In this document: positions 44,764 to 57,397 of the stretch, one piece after another
How the letters are laid out: each line of letters begins with the position of its first letter
Position numbering within the stretch: position 1 is the stretch's first letter
Source of the DNA: Actinostola sp. cb2023
Lineage: Eukaryota > Cnidaria > Anthozoa > Actiniaria > Actinostolidae
Assembly: GCA_033675265.1 (NCBI GenBank)
Contig: JAUJYZ010001233.1
Span: 86,757 to 150,756, forward strand
Length of the DNA: 64,000 nucleotides
Reading direction: 5' to 3'
Translations under genes and position numbers: made by a program
Notes under the pieces: model-generated
The model's input: only the letters and a program-made list of their open reading frames with translations
Told to the model about the DNA's origin: nothing
Database searches by the model: none

Positions 44764-46562
44764 TAATTGTAACAATTCAATGAATATTACAGCAAAATAA
44801 CAGGAAATTACAGGCGTACCAAGCGAAATCAAAGTCGAAAATAAAAAAATTAAAAAGAACACGATAACAGACATATCTTCAGCTTTCGAACAAGCATAAA
44901 TTCATTTTGGCAACAGTTCAGACGACAAAATTAAAACAAGGGTCAAAACATGCCCTCTGTTAAAAAATATCGAGATTAAAGGAATCTCGCGAAAGCGACA
45001 TCTCGAAAAAATGTTTTGTTGTCAAACTGCCGCCATCTTTGACATCAAAATGAACAGCAACCACAGCTCTGTCTTTTGCCGCCAATCGATTATTAATCGG
45101 AAGAGAACGAACGATCTACGAAGCTCCGGAAAACTAGCCTTTTCGCAATCGTGAAAAAACCGTTAATTCGTTCCCAGACCTCTATGTTTGTCTCCCGTCC
45201 AATATGGCGTCTGTCAGATCAAACCCCGGCATTTTTGAGCGCGCGCGTGCCCTACTATAGCTCGATTTTCAGAGTCGTTGGTTAGGTGAGAGAAAATACT
45301 GTGAATGATAAAAGAATTTCTGGACAAAGTTGAGCTTAATATTATTTGCCGGTAAATATTCGCAACTGTACTGTATGGGTATAAAAATGTACTGCTGCTC
45401 ACATTGTATCTATAACATAAAACCTAAAATGAACTCTATATATACTATGAATACAATTACATAAAATGCAATAGAAAGTTAATAATGAAGAAAGAGGAGA
45501 TATCAAAACATATGATCATCAATATAATTGCTGCCGTAGCGTATCGAGCCTGAGCGAGCGAAGAGGAGGCAGCAGATTATAATCTGTACGGGGGTCAAAA
45601 TCTCGATTTTATTTGGCAGAAGGCATTGTAGTTAATGACCAAAATCCTTTGCGCACTCCACATTCTTTTACCATGTACGGTACACATTATTTTAACATAT
45701 CAAACTTATGTCCTGCATCATTGAACATTTGCTACTGTTGGGATCCAGTATCACGCGGACAACGTTTTTTGTTAATGCTTTGTTTACTAATGCACGTTTG
45801 ATGCCCGATTGATCCAGCAATTTGTTCACTATGACCGCTAAATAAAGCAGATTCGTACGTGACTGGTTTATCATTTCTGAATTCATATTTTTCCTTTGAC
45901 AATGTGTAAATCAGGTAGCTAAAATATAAGACAGGATGGAAAAGCTGCATATGTTTCCTCAACGGGAAAATATATCACAAATTCGAACTAACTTATTGAT
46001 CTCGTGCGTGTAAATATTGGAAATTGCCTTCAAAAAACGTCCTTTCCGAGCCATAATTTATTTGCGAATTCGCCGGCCTATGTAGCTTCTACATACAGAC
46101 CGAGATACAGAGCACCAATATGATGTTCACAGTTACCAAACAAAGAGTTTTAGATTTCATTTTGCCACCGCTTAATTAAGTTTAATATACATGTATTTTA
46201 TATCAAAATGCGCGTACAATTACAGAGCATTAGAATCCGGCGGTAGGTTTTTGATTGACACAATTCCCAAAGAATTCAGAGGGATTTTGTGTGCAGCGTA
46301 TGTCACGCTCTCCTATATCTCTTCAGAGATTTCAGTTCGATTGACTTTGAAGAAACGGAAAATGCCACCTTCAAACCTCTTTATTTGTGCTTGAATTGCC
46401 AGCTTATTCATTCCTTACATATTCGTCTTTTATATTCCGTTGGTAGGTTTTTGATTTGTATTTTCACAATGCAGTAAAAAGCAAAAATGTATCAAAATCA
46501 TGCTGTTTTTCGCCTAAACAAGACTCGCCTCATCTGCATATGTGAAACAATGACCTTTTGTA
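44764..46562. other. Presumed promoter/upstream DNA then AT-rich DNA, no further gene
   Basis: Bases 45000-45260 hold the promoter-like motifs. Bases 45663-45712 (ACGGTACACATTATTTTAAC, then CATATCAAACTTATGT) are an isolated unit whose CATATCAAACTTATGT end is inverted at 46563-46578. Confidence 0.4.
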
Positions 46563-46577
46563 TAACATAAGTTTGAT

Positions 46578-46750
46578 ATGATATACGGTACACATTCTTT
46601 TACCATATACGGTACACATTCTTTTACCATATACGGTACACATTCTTTTACCATATACGGTACACATTCTTTTACCATATACGGTACACATTCTTTTACC
46701 ATGTACGGTACACATTATTTTATCATATACGGTACACATTATTTTCAGTA
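46578..46750. repeat. 24-bp minisatellite, about seven copies
   Basis: Unit ACCATATACGGTACACATTC plus TTTT; the last two copies have ATTATTTT. The first 16 bases before the array are the inverse of 45697-45712. Confidence 0.95.
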
Positions 46751-46784
46751 CCATATACATATCCTTTTACTCTGGGGATTATAG

Positions 46785-47235
46785 TTTCGTGGCATACTGA
46801 GTGCAGCTAGCTGGCCAAGTAGTTCCCAAAGTGCTTTGTATACGATTTCTCCACAATTAGTATAGTACTTCGAAGTGTTTACTGCTTCAGATTAATAATA
46901 CTATCCTAGACAATATCATTTGGTCTTGCAATTTGCACTAAAGGTCCGGCATTCCAGAAATTCGAAAGATTATGCAAATTAAGTAAAATAACACAACTTC
47001 GTTCATCGTTTTCTAATAAATTGACTGACTTGCATAATTTTTCCGCAATTTAATACCGCGCATCACTGGCAGTTCGACTGTCTTGGTCTGAAAGTGTGTT
47101 CTCTCTAGCTCATATTTGTGGCCAGTAAACTTCGAAGGTCATCCGCTTTTTGGCACTCGCGCCAAGGGAGTCTTACGGCTTCTTTTCGTGACAGTTTACA
47201 GGCTAGTGACTTAGCAGCCAAGAGTCTATCAGTTT
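46785..47235. other. AT-rich DNA, no gene seen
   Basis: No frame over 60 codons of note and no clear repeat. Confidence 0.5.
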
Positions 47236-47421
47236 TTTAGTAAAAACCAACTAGCATACTATTACGAATCCTGCAATCTGATTGGCTGACGTATTCAATA
47301 TCAATTGAGTGATACTATCTATTGAGTAGCGAAAAATCCGGATTTTTGAACAAAAACAAAGCGAAAAATCAATAAAATTGGTATAAAATCGAAGGTAGTA
47401 TGCTAGTTGGTTTCTACTAAA
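47236..47421. mobile_element. MITE, uninterrupted member of a family nested in the 5.4-kb palindrome
   Basis: TTTAGTAAAAACCAACTAGC and inverse at 47402-47421; internal AATCCTGCAATCTGATTGGC. The same ends occur at about 23918 and 24385 and in mirror at 24600-25075, where another MITE has inserted into the middle. Confidence 0.85.
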
Positions 47422-48059
47422 TCAATTAGACTACTCGTTCTCATTTTCAATGAGTCAAATAGAAAACTTTGCAACCACGTGGTATTTGGCTGTTCTTAAA
47501 TTTCGAAATATTATTTCCTTTGCGCATGCCAAATAAAATAAAATGCTTATGAGCTTGTAGAGCTATCAAAATAACACCTCTGGGCCAAGTTTGGAGCACT
47601 AGAGCATTTATTTACCGAGCTACGAAGTTTCCAAATATTATAGTGTGTTTGTAATAGCGGCGCCATGTTGGAGGATAAACTGATATCCTCCAACATGGCG
47701 GCCAAGATTTCAAAAAATTAATTCAAGCTTAGAGTTGATATACATCACTTAATTTCAATATAAAAAGAACTTCTAAACATGTAGAAAACTAAAGATATTT
47801 CATTTGGTACAAATTTGTTGTTTTCCACGACTTTTCAGAGACGTGACTAGCGTTTGGTAAGATCTAGAGTTGCGTAGCAAATTTCAAACTTCGATAACTC
47901 GGATATATAACATCGAGCCCATCTGAAACTTTCTACAATAAGTCATATCACAATTCTCTAAAACACAGCAAAGCATCAAGTTGATAGGATTCATAACTAA
48001 ATTTTAGTAATAATTTTCGTGGTATGTGACGTCACTAGCAATCGAATAATATGATAATA
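47422..48059. other. AT-rich DNA with a GCCATGTTGG palindrome
   Basis: At 47660-47704 GGCGCCATGTTGGAGGATA faces TATCCTCCAACATGGCG across a short loop, a strong hairpin of two YY1-like motifs. No gene seen. Confidence 0.55.
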
Positions 48060-50435
48060 GACCAACATGTATACATTTTGTCTGCGCATGCGTTAGAATT
48101 CAGATTTGAAAGTGATTTGCCGCCATTTTCTTTGCAAATTGCACTGCGGTGGGAGATTTAGTGAGCGATCTTCGTCTCTAGAATGATGTTCAAGAAAATA
48201 TTTGAAAGGAAATCAATAGTCTGCCTACTTTTGTTTTGCTGTAGATGATTTTTTTCCGTATAAGGGTCGTAGATGATAAAATATCAAGGAACAAAATCCG
48301 CCAAAACAAGGAGTTATCCTAAAACCAGCTACATTGTCCTTTGGGTTTATTCTCATCGAAGATGATTTCAAGAGATAAATGTACTTCACAGTGAACGTTA
48401 GTACCGACACATTGAAGGTCACATTCTGTGAATTTGAGTTCTCTACAGTCAAGTATTCTCAAAGTATTTTGCTCGGTTCAGTTGGGTATTTGTCATTTTT
48501 GCACGTGTTTTCCTAACATTCCTACCTAAAGTACAATACTTATTAACTAGCCCCCCAGCCGAAAATAGCACAAATTGACTTCTTCTAAGCTTATTATTTG
48601 CATTCGAGAACTTATTGTAAGCTGAAAAATTGTCCCTCGATGTGAGATCGTATTATTTTGGTACTATGGTATCAGTACACTCTGTTTGTTATGATTTTGG
48701 CTGATTTTCATCGCTGGTGTATACCATATTACAAACACTCTATGTGTTGAAGTTTATTGTAAAGGATAGCTTAATTCTTCATTTTTAACTCGTGGATTGC
48801 GTAGCATCCACGAGTTATTGGGATGAGATGGGGGAAAATTAATTTATGCTCCATAATTGTAAACTCGTTCCCAGGGCTCTCTCATTTCATACAAAACGGC
48901 GGCCATTGCCATTGTACTTGGCATCGACAGTATTTTATCGGACTTTAGGCATTCAACCCTGGAAATACCCTGAGAACCAATTAACTATGTATACTCTAAA
49001 CAAACCAGTTTGCAAGTGACAAATACTCAGTGCTCTGATAGAGGGAAGTATAAAAAAACTACTATATGCTACAACACATCGAGTGAAGGATTTATACACC
49101 GTATTAAAGCTTATAGTTATAGCCGATTGTGCCGAGTCGGAAGAAAGCCAAGTTTACAAAGCATTCAGGGAGGATCGAGGATGGAATATTAACCTATGGT
49201 CTTCTCAGTGTCACTGACTTGAATCACATGGCAGTTTCTTTTGTCGTCTTCGAAGGAGAAAGAGAAGATAAATGTTGGAGTTCAGTTTAGTAGTGGGACA
49301 AACTTAAAGCCGTTTTTGGACGCCTTCACTGAAGCGAATTATCGGATATAAAGTGTTTCATATCATTGTTTCACTCTCTGCATGTACTAAGCTAACTATG
49401 TAGTAGTAGTAGTAGTTTATTATGCGTCATTATACGATTTATTGGTATATTTTCGTTCGTTTGGTATTCCTTTGTAAAAGCTATTACCCGTGTAAACATG
49501 GTGAACAACTCGATCGCCTTAAAACACTTTATTTCGAAATCTAGATGAAAAATAGACACAACACATATGTTAATAAAGCATTGAACTTTACTTCTTGAAT
49601 ACATTTTACTTAATGTTCAAATACGTTTTCTCTCTAAGAACGAAATGTAAAACATACGGCACATTGATCAACATGTGCTGGTTCCATGCTCAATGCCCTA
49701 ACGTATTCTTCAAGGCGTTCCTCGTCACTCACATACGGGAATCCACGAGTTCACCAAATGGTGCCTTTGATTTTGGACTTCTTAGAATCAGCTGTAAACC
49801 GTTTGATATAAGTTTGATTCACATTGAGTTTTTATTCAGCATTGTGTTTGCGAATCGTTTATCTGAATTGGTGACGTGTCAAACTAAATTATAAGAAAAC
49901 CTCTCTTAGTAGCTCACCCCCCAGCAATTTTCTTCCATGATTTATTGCTTCACTCATGCTAGTTTCGTAAGGTCTTGTTTGTTGGAGTTTAAAAATTGTC
50001 CCTCTTGCTTTGCGGTGGATTTGAAGTGTCCAAGTATCACTCATTCACCCGACTTCTCCGTAGGAATGTTGCCTTGTTTTGGCGGATTTTGTTCCATTAT
50101 ACGGAAAATATCCACAGCACCACAAAAGTAGGCGGACTATTGATTTCCTTTCAATGATTTTCTAAAACTTCATTCTAGAGACGTAGATCGCTCACTAAAT
50201 CTTCCACAGCAGTGCACTTGGCAAAACAATAGCGATACTTCATGTTTACAAACATTAACATTGTGATGTAAATGTCCAACCATTTCCACAAAGACTTCTC
50301 ACACGTCGATCTCTGGTTGGCACATCGTTGGCACATGAATGACAAAAGCTGAAGTGTCGATTATGCAAATAGGTACTTTGAAATCTGAATCCAAATGCAT
50401 GCACAGACAAAATGTACACATGCTTAATAGACCTC
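48060..50435. mobile_element. Decayed element with inverted ends, about 2.4 kb
   Basis: Left block 48060-48315 and right block 50060-50435 are inverse copies with indels: TACATTTTGTCTG-GCATGC, GATTTAGTGAGCGATCT-CG, GAAAGGAAATCAATAGTC-GC, AACAAAATCCGCCAAAACAA. The right block has about 100 extra bases. Interior frames (e.g. 49595-49894) are not recognised; a 23-bp hairpin with CTCGTGGAT/ATCCACGAG lies at 48789-48816. Confidence 0.6.
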
Positions 50436-50593
50436 TTTAGCTTGTATGTAAATTCCCCATTTCAAACCATTTGATGTAAACATATGAACGAATACATTTC
50501 AGAAATATAAAGTAACAATTCTCCAGAGAATATCATGTTTACATCACATGGTTTGAAATGGAAAATTTGCATACAAGCTAAAGAGGTCTATTA
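50427..50593. mobile_element. Palindromic MITE, about 165 bp
   Basis: TAATAGACCTCTTTAGCTTG and inverse, arms about 58 bp including ATTTCAAACCAT. Abuts the previous element. Confidence 0.9.
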
Positions 50594-51662
50594 TGTTTTA
50601 ACTGTGCAAGTAAGCTTTTAGATTTGACACTGATTGAACCTATCCAAATATTAGCTTTATTTTAAAAGAAGTCAGTCGAGTTCACGCTAATAACCCTTCA
50701 GTAAAAAGAGGGACGACTAAATCCATATGCAAAATCATCTCTGACAAATCAGCTCCTTACTGTTCTCACCAAAAAGGCAGCACTCTTTTTCCATTGGGTA
50801 TACTAGTTAGCAATTATCATATGGCACAAGCTTATTCCGGTTAATCGCGCGATCTGAATGCTTGTTAAGTGGGCAACAATCCCCGGTAATGCCCGCGGGC
50901 GGTTATGGAATTTTTGTCATGACAAACATAACCTCACCTCGATTAAAAATGCAATTTAATAAACAACTTAATGACCTCGCTTGGTTGATGAATACAGGAT
51001 GATATCAGACCTCGGTTTATTTTTGTACCATTACGAAAATACTGCTAAGATTACGAATTTTTTGGTAAAGTTGTTGAGTTGGTCAAATTTAGACAAAATT
51101 TCAAAACTCCTTCAATAAACGGTTTTAAAATTAAAAGTGAGATGCACGGAATGGATGTGCCATGGTAATTGTGAATCCATATTTCTTATTGATTGGTCTA
51201 TTTGCTGGCCTACCTTTGTTGAATCCTGATCATCATGCCAGGGGGGACCCGCTGTATTCTTTGTTCTGCTACCGGCCATAGTAAAGCTCTTACATTGTGT
51301 TTCTGGACGACATGCCATGTTCTGAACAACAAATTAGCAATTATTGGACGAGGTTGAGAAAAATATCGTGATTTGTGAGAGATGCCGAAGACACTGATTG
51401 ACAAATCACGATATTTTGCAACCCGAGATCATTAATTGTTTTATCATTTACATTATTTTCTCTCACATAAAGCAACAACTCTGGAAAAAATAGGTACCCT
51501 ATGGGTACATGTGTCTACTGCTAAAATATTTGTCTTCTTCTTTGTGACAGGCCGGGAATATAAATTATTCTTCCATATGTTTTGGGGGAATTCATTCGAG
51601 CGAAGCGATGGCGTGACCTTTGGTTAATGTTTAACTTTTGTACGTGTCGAGCTTGAAATATT
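50594..51662. other. AT-rich DNA; one small MITE at 51330-51440
   Basis: Around 51351-51421 AAATATCGTGATTTGT faces ACAAATCACGATATTTT, with outer symmetry through GCAATTA/TAATTG. Otherwise no gene or repeat recognised. Confidence 0.5.
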
Positions 51663-52106
51663 CTAGCGTCGCTGTTCATTACCAGAAATCCGGTACAGCT
51701 CAGCGGTAAGATCGCAGGCGCTTAATTGTACGCAGGCGCTTAATTGTATTTTTTTGGTGACTGTTGCGGCGATCTTTCTTAAGTTTTCATTAATATTCTT
51801 TCTAACATCTTTATCATCAGTGAAAACAAAGTGACGATCGGGAATATAATGTTCCAGGAGTGAAATATAAGGGAATTGTGCGAGTTCAACGCTAAGTTCT
51901 TCCTCACCTCCGGTTAAATTATTCACTTCCGGTTGTAAAGAAAATTGCTTTACGTTACCATGCCATTTCTTTAACAATGGATATGGAATATCCAGAGCAA
52001 AAATTACATCTCTAGGAGTTGATCTGCCAGCATATGATAAATCAGGCTCACAAACTTTGATTTTTCGTAGTTCTTCAGTGCTCGAAATGTTGAAAACGTC
52101 AGACAT
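51663..52106 (-). CDS. Hypothetical single-exon protein, 147 residues
   Basis: An intact frame from ATG 52106 to TAG 51663, soluble in appearance: TEELRKIKVCEPDLSYAG, TPRDVIFALDIPYPLLKKWH, FPYISLLEHYIPDRHFVFTD and KNINENLRKIAATVTKKIQ. Codon use and composition look like a real protein, and no membrane segment or signal is visible. An 18-bp tandem duplication near the end (QLSAC twice) may be recent. A TATA-like sequence lies about 50 bp upstream. I do not recognise the family; it could be a host gene, the first exon of one, or cargo of an unidentified element. Confidence 0.45.
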   Translation of the reverse strand: MSDVFNISSTEELRKIKVCEPDLSYAGRSTPRDVIFALDIPYPLLKKWHGNVKQFSLQPEVNNLTGGEEELSVELAQFPYISLLEHYIPDRHFVFTDDKDVRKNINENLRKIAATVTKKIQLSACVQLSACDLTAELYRISGNEQRR

Positions 52107-52156
52107 TTTTGTAGTAGATTTCTCAATAACTTCAGAAGGCCTGGAACCAAATGAGC

Positions 52157-52168
52157 TATATATAAACA
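52157..52168. promoter_or_regulatory. TATA box-like sequence between divergent frames
   Basis: CTATATATAAAC reads as TATATAAA on the plus strand, about 30 bp before an ATG at 52193 (43-codon frame MAEKEKLKCGIQSSRVW, unknown), and as TTTATATATAG on the minus strand, about 50 bp before the ATG at 52106. Confidence 0.35.
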
Positions 52169-52324
52169 GACCTATGCATCATGGGATACAAAATGGCAGA
52201 GAAGGAGAAGCTGAAATGTGGCATACAAAGTAGTCGAGTTTGGACTTTAAATGGCCCTTTCGAAGCACTGTTTGTGGTCAGCTGCGAAGAAATATATTCA
52301 AGATTTTTGCAATTCAGTATTTAA

Positions 52325-53673
52325 GAGGATTTAGATGCATATTTCTGGCCCTTTTACTGGCCTTATATTGGAATGATCGAAGTCCACTTATGCAATGGTG
52401 AGAAGTGCTGTACCGAAGCTACAAGAACGTGTGTTTGTAAGGTATTTCACTACTCGTTATGAAGCAATATGGGCATAAGGAGACTATTTTGACGCTAATT
52501 TTGTTCTATAAAAATCGAACAGCTTTATTAACTGCAAATCACTCGAGTTTCATACATGTTATGAACGACATTACAAAGTTTACAAAATCGCTTATGCACT
52601 TTCGTGAATGTAAAGGGATATTGAAATAAAACCAAGAAAGTAACAATATTTTGTCAATCTCCGTACATTCCTTTGCATGAAAATTGATCGCTCATATTAA
52701 ATTTAAGTGCGATAAATACGATACTGCGCATGCTTCGCGACATGTTGTATGGGATTTCTGGTAATGGTTGTGTCGCAGTAAATTGGCCCAGTAAATATAT
52801 TAGTCATATAGCCTCCTTAATAGCACACGGAACTTAAACTTGTGTAAAACTGAAACTATAATGCTTAAATTGAGACAAAGCAGTCAGGAAGGATGATTAG
52901 CCTTCCAAATTATTATTGTCTAATGAAGAATCGGCGGCGAGATATCTCTTCGGTCTGTCGTGAGTAGGTCTGAGTACAGTTTGCGTTCGGGACAACAGCC
53001 ATTCCTGTTGACATCGTCCTATAACTTGAAATATACCTCGAAAACCTTTCATTCAACCAACGTTGGACAGGTTAGATACAGATTGAAAGCCGTAGGCAAG
53101 TCCTATTTGCTGTTCTGAAAACCCCGGGTTAAAACCATCAATGAGTAGGCCATGGCCATCGCCGATGAGTCGTATGCTATCGCTTCTTTCTCGAATTGGT
53201 TCCGAAGGAAAATGCATTCGCTTCTTTCTCTGATTGGTTCCGAAGGCGAAGACATTCCATTGTTCTGATTTACTAAGCTGTGATTCGTTCAAAATGTTAC
53301 TTACATCCACTGCATGAAATAATGGTTTCAAACTAACCCCAAATGTGGTGCAAATATGATGCAAATACCATGTTTGATCATATTTGATCACATTTGCATC
53401 GATGCAAATATGATATTTTCATCATCTTTACATAGCTAGGGTAGTGCAGATAGTGAATACCACATTTGCACCATATTTACCCCTATTGATATGAAGCAAA
53501 TGTTCATTTTTGCACCATATTCACCTAAGTGCAAACATATTGTGAACTTATAAATACACTCCATATTTGACAGTGGTGCAAATAAATGTTCATGTCCTAT
53601 TTTGCACCATCGATCTGCAAATTTATGTCAAAATTGTTACAAATATGATGTTTGCGATTGCCAATGGTTTAGC
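52325..53673. other. AT-rich DNA with ATGCAAAT-type motifs
   Basis: Between 53340 and 53610 GCAAATATGATG/TTTGCACCATATT-like motifs recur about ten times in both orientations. At 53392-53409 ATTTGCATCGATGCAAAT is a perfect 18-bp palindrome of two octamer motifs. A direct repeat CGCTTCTTTCTC-ATTGGTTCCGAAGG lies near 53174-53247. The 112-codon minus frame 53053-53391 is not recognised. Confidence 0.5.
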
Positions 53674-54876
53674 CACAGGTAGCCCAAACGTAGGATCAGT
53701 GGACCGTGACGTCATTGAATATTCGTTTGACCGTTGGATTTTCGAATGGACTCAGGAATGAGCTCTTAGAAAGACTTCAAAGGATATGAGATTCTCAAAA
53801 ATGTCTTCACAACAGTAGTCTGATAATTAAAGAACACCTTGGTGTAGAAATCTGAGCAAGAAATTGTGTTTTTGAGTGGTTTTGAGCGATTCGAAAATTC
53901 ACTCGTTTCTAGCGTACATATAATTAGGAAAGGTTTGCAACTCCGGTCACCAAATTTGCACGACCACTGTCGCTAAAAAATATATATCTCCAAAACTACG
54001 CAAGCAAAAAATATTGCTTTCGCACCAGACATTCTCACATAAATGATCTTTATAATGAGCTTTTCTGCACATTTGTGGATCCACCATATGCTGAGAAATA
54101 ATGTTTTGAAGTTGGGGAAGTCGACGAAAAGTTCGCCGTGGCCATGCGCAGTCATCAGCTGTGTTCCTAAACCTTACTGAGGGAGGGAGGGACCGATAGA
54201 TTTGTTACCAAAAGCTAAAAGCAAAAGACTCATCGAAAATCAGAAAGATGAAATATACCCAGGGTAATACTGATTAAAACATATACCGTAAGTAAATTCA
54301 AATTATATAGCATTTGGTATCTGTTTGAGAACATATTTGTAAAACAATCTATCGGTCCCTCCCTCCCTCAGTAAGGTTTAGGAACACAGCTGATGACTGC
54401 GGATGGTAACGGCGAAATTTTCGTCGACCTCCCGAACTTCAAAAAATTATTTCTCGGCATATAGTCGACCTAAAAATTTGAACAAAAGCTCATTATAAAG
54501 ATCATTTACTTGTGAATGTGTGGTAGGAAAGCGGTATTTGTTGCTTGCGTAGTTTTTGAGATATAATTTTTTTAGCGACAATGTTTGTAAAAAATTGGTG
54601 GTCGGAGTTGCAAACCTTTCCTAATTATATGTACGCCGTAGAAACGAGTGAATTTTCGAATCGCTCAAAACCACTCAAAAACACAATTTCTTGCTCAGAT
54701 TTCTACACCAAGGTGTTCTTTAATTATCAGACTACTGTTGTGAAGACATTTTTGAGAATCTCATATCCTTTGAAGTCTTTCTAAGAGCTCATTCCTGAGT
54801 CCATTCGAAAATCCAACGGTCAAACGAATATTCAATGACGTCACGGTCCACTGATTCTACGTTTGGGCTACCTGTG
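53674..54876. mobile_element. Fold-back element, 1.2 kb, 7-bp target duplication GTTTAGC
   Basis: Arms of about 535 bp (53674-54206 and 54348-54876) with loop of about 140 bp. Ends CACAGGTAGCCCAAACGTAG and inverse. GTTTAGC flanks it at 53667-53673 and 54877-54883. Arms differ by small indels and substitutions, about 85-90 percent alike by eye. No long frame; a non-autonomous DNA element. Confidence 0.92.
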
Positions 54877-54883
54877 GTTTAGC

Positions 54884-55232
54884 AAATTGCATACCTTATC
54901 AATAGGTAAATTTGATAATAATTTTATCCATGCATTCATGTCAATTTCTCCTACATGTACCTCACTCCTCTTCACCCTTTTCTACTTACATGAGGCAATA
55001 CAAATGTGAAACCATTAAATTTATAATATTTAATAACTTTCTACAGATTCAATAATACATGATCAGTTATTTTCATATCATTGAATTTATAAATTACATT
55101 GAATTTTATAGAAGTAACAAATTGAATTCAACATGTATAAATAAGATAAATGTACATGTATAATGCAATAGCAACCAAATAGAGCACATAATAGAGTTGT
55201 TTCTCCAAGGAAGAGCTGAGTCTAACTAAACT
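54884..55232. other. AT-rich DNA, nothing recognised
   Basis: No frame, repeat or motif of note. Confidence 0.5.
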
Positions 55233-55403
55233 CTAAGGATCCTTCTTCATGATAGCAGTATTACCATGATCAGAGGAATCTGAGTCTTCCTCACTCACTT
55301 CATGGTCATCAGACTCCTCTGATGACATGAAAGCATTTACCAACATTTCAGAAATGTTGAACTTTGTTGAGTTCCTCAGTGCCTTTTTTCTTTGCAGTCA
55401 TTT
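55233..55403 (-). CDS. Possible terminal exon with acidic C-terminus
   Basis: On the minus strand TTCTTCTTAATAG is a plausible acceptor ending at 55404. The frame then reads KKALRNSTKFNISEMLVNAF, MSSEESDDHEVSEEDSDSSD and ends with KKDP at TAG 55233-55235, about 56 codons. Ser/Glu/Asp-rich tails after a helical segment occur in transposon-encoded and nuclear proteins. No upstream exon was found in the window. Too short for the frame statistics to prove it. Confidence 0.3.
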
Positions 55404-55461
55404 CTATTAAGAAGAAAAAACATATAAATAGTTTATTATTATATTTATAATTATGATTAAC

Positions 55462-55615
55462 ATAGAGTGGTTTTCATTAACCCGTGAAACAAAGTGTACT
55501 AATTAGACAGTGTCATAGTCAGATAAACACAATAGAAAACAAAAGAATTAGAGTGTAATGCTAAATATGCTAAATATGCTAAAGTGCATTTCACGGCTTT
55601 ATGAAAACCACTCTA
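55462..55615. mobile_element. Palindromic MITE, about 150 bp
   Basis: ATAGAGTGGTTTTCAT and inverse ATGAAAACCACTCTAT, inner CCGTGAAA/TTTCACGG. Contains CTAAATATG repeated. Confidence 0.85.
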
Positions 55616-55629
55616 TTTGTTCCTTTATG

Positions 55630-57328
55630 TACGGAGCCCCTGAAGGGCCATGCCTACTCTTTTTTTATAACCAAAAGTCGACTTATAAGTCGACTTATAA
55701 CTCATCTTTTTCAGCGGACGAGTTATAAGTCAACTTATATGTCGACTTATAACTCATCCTTTTCAGTGGACGAGTTATAAGTCAACTTATATGTCAACTT
55801 ATAAGTCGACTTATAAGTCGACTTTTTCAGCGGACGAGTTATAAGTCAACTTATATGTCAACTTATAAGTCGACTTATAAGTCGACTTTTTCAGCGGACG
55901 AGTTATAAGTCAACTTTTTTTAGCGAAAGTCACGTGACTTTTGACTTTTGCGGGAGGCTGGGACCTACCACCTCGAGTTGTGAAGCTCTGATAGCGTGTT
56001 GCCAGGTTGCTTTTGATAGTATTATAGATTTCGCTCCATTAGAACTTGATTGAGTTGAGATTATGGCAGATGGTGAAGAGGAAAGGATTCAATTGACCAG
56101 GTATGTTGTTGTTGTTGTACATCTAATGTTCCACATGTTTATTAAAACACAATCAAATCTACTGGCAGGGTTCAGATTGCATAAACTTTAAAAGTCTTAA
56201 TACCTACTAGTACATTTTGAAAAGCGTTGAAAAGCCTACGGTCGAGGAACATGGCTTAACAACAACACTCCAGATTATTTAGCTGACTCTTTATCAAGTT
56301 GTAATCCTATAAAGCTTACATTTATAAACTGACTCGAACACACATTTCAGTTTACACCCTGAGTCATCTTGACTATTATGGTCTAAATTTTATTACCTAT
56401 ACATGTACTGAGATTTGTATTATGATGCGGACAGATTTTATTGGACGACTTCACAATAAACGGCTATAATCTTCTCTGATATTTTTGTTTAGCTTACATG
56501 AATGGAATACATTACATTTTCTGAGAACGTTATTGCATGAAAAAAATGTAGACCATAATAGTCAAGATGACTCAGGGTGTAACTGAAATGTGTGTTCGAG
56601 TCAGTTTATAAATTTAAGTAAGCTTTATAGGATTACAAGTTGATAAAGAGTATGCTAAATAATCTGGAGTGTTGGACCGTTGGCTTTTCAACGCTTTTCA
56701 AAATGTACTAGTAGGTATTAAGACTTTTAAAGTTTATGCAATCTGAACCCTGCCAGTAGATTTGATTGTGTTTTAATAAACATGTGGAACATTAGATGTA
56801 CAACAACAACAACATACCTGGTCATAAATGTTGAAGTCGAGTATAGTCAGGCATAATGTTATTTGGGATTTAAAAACCGGAGTTTTCACTGAAATTACCG
56901 GTTGAGACATTTCGGTTCAGATACTAGAACCTTCATCAGTCGGATGTTACTAGTAATGGACTTGATGGTTTGTTGTGGGCTATTGAATCGCTTTTGGTCA
57001 ATTGAATCACAAGCGTAAAATCAAGTTCTAGCTAATGGTGGCTAATTTGTTCGTAGGGGACAACCACCAGCGTAAGCGGTTGTTCGGAAAGTTTACCAAA
57101 AGTGACCTTCCAAAGCAGTCTGAGTTTGCTTCTAAGGCAACACAGACAGTTGAATGAACAAGTTGTGATGATAAATCTTGCTCTAGGGGAAACATTTCGG
57201 CGATTGGTTCTAATATTATATACATTAATTGTTAAATAGATGCACCATAGAGTGCATGTAATTTCAATATAAGGAATATCTATGGATTAAATATTCTTTT
57301 TTTGTGATCACGTGTGGCGAAGTGACTT

Positions 57329-57397
<69 letters not shown>

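Noticed and set aside
46514..46784. MVKECVPY repeat protein
   Set aside because: A 24-bp minisatellite read in frame; no start context or promoter.
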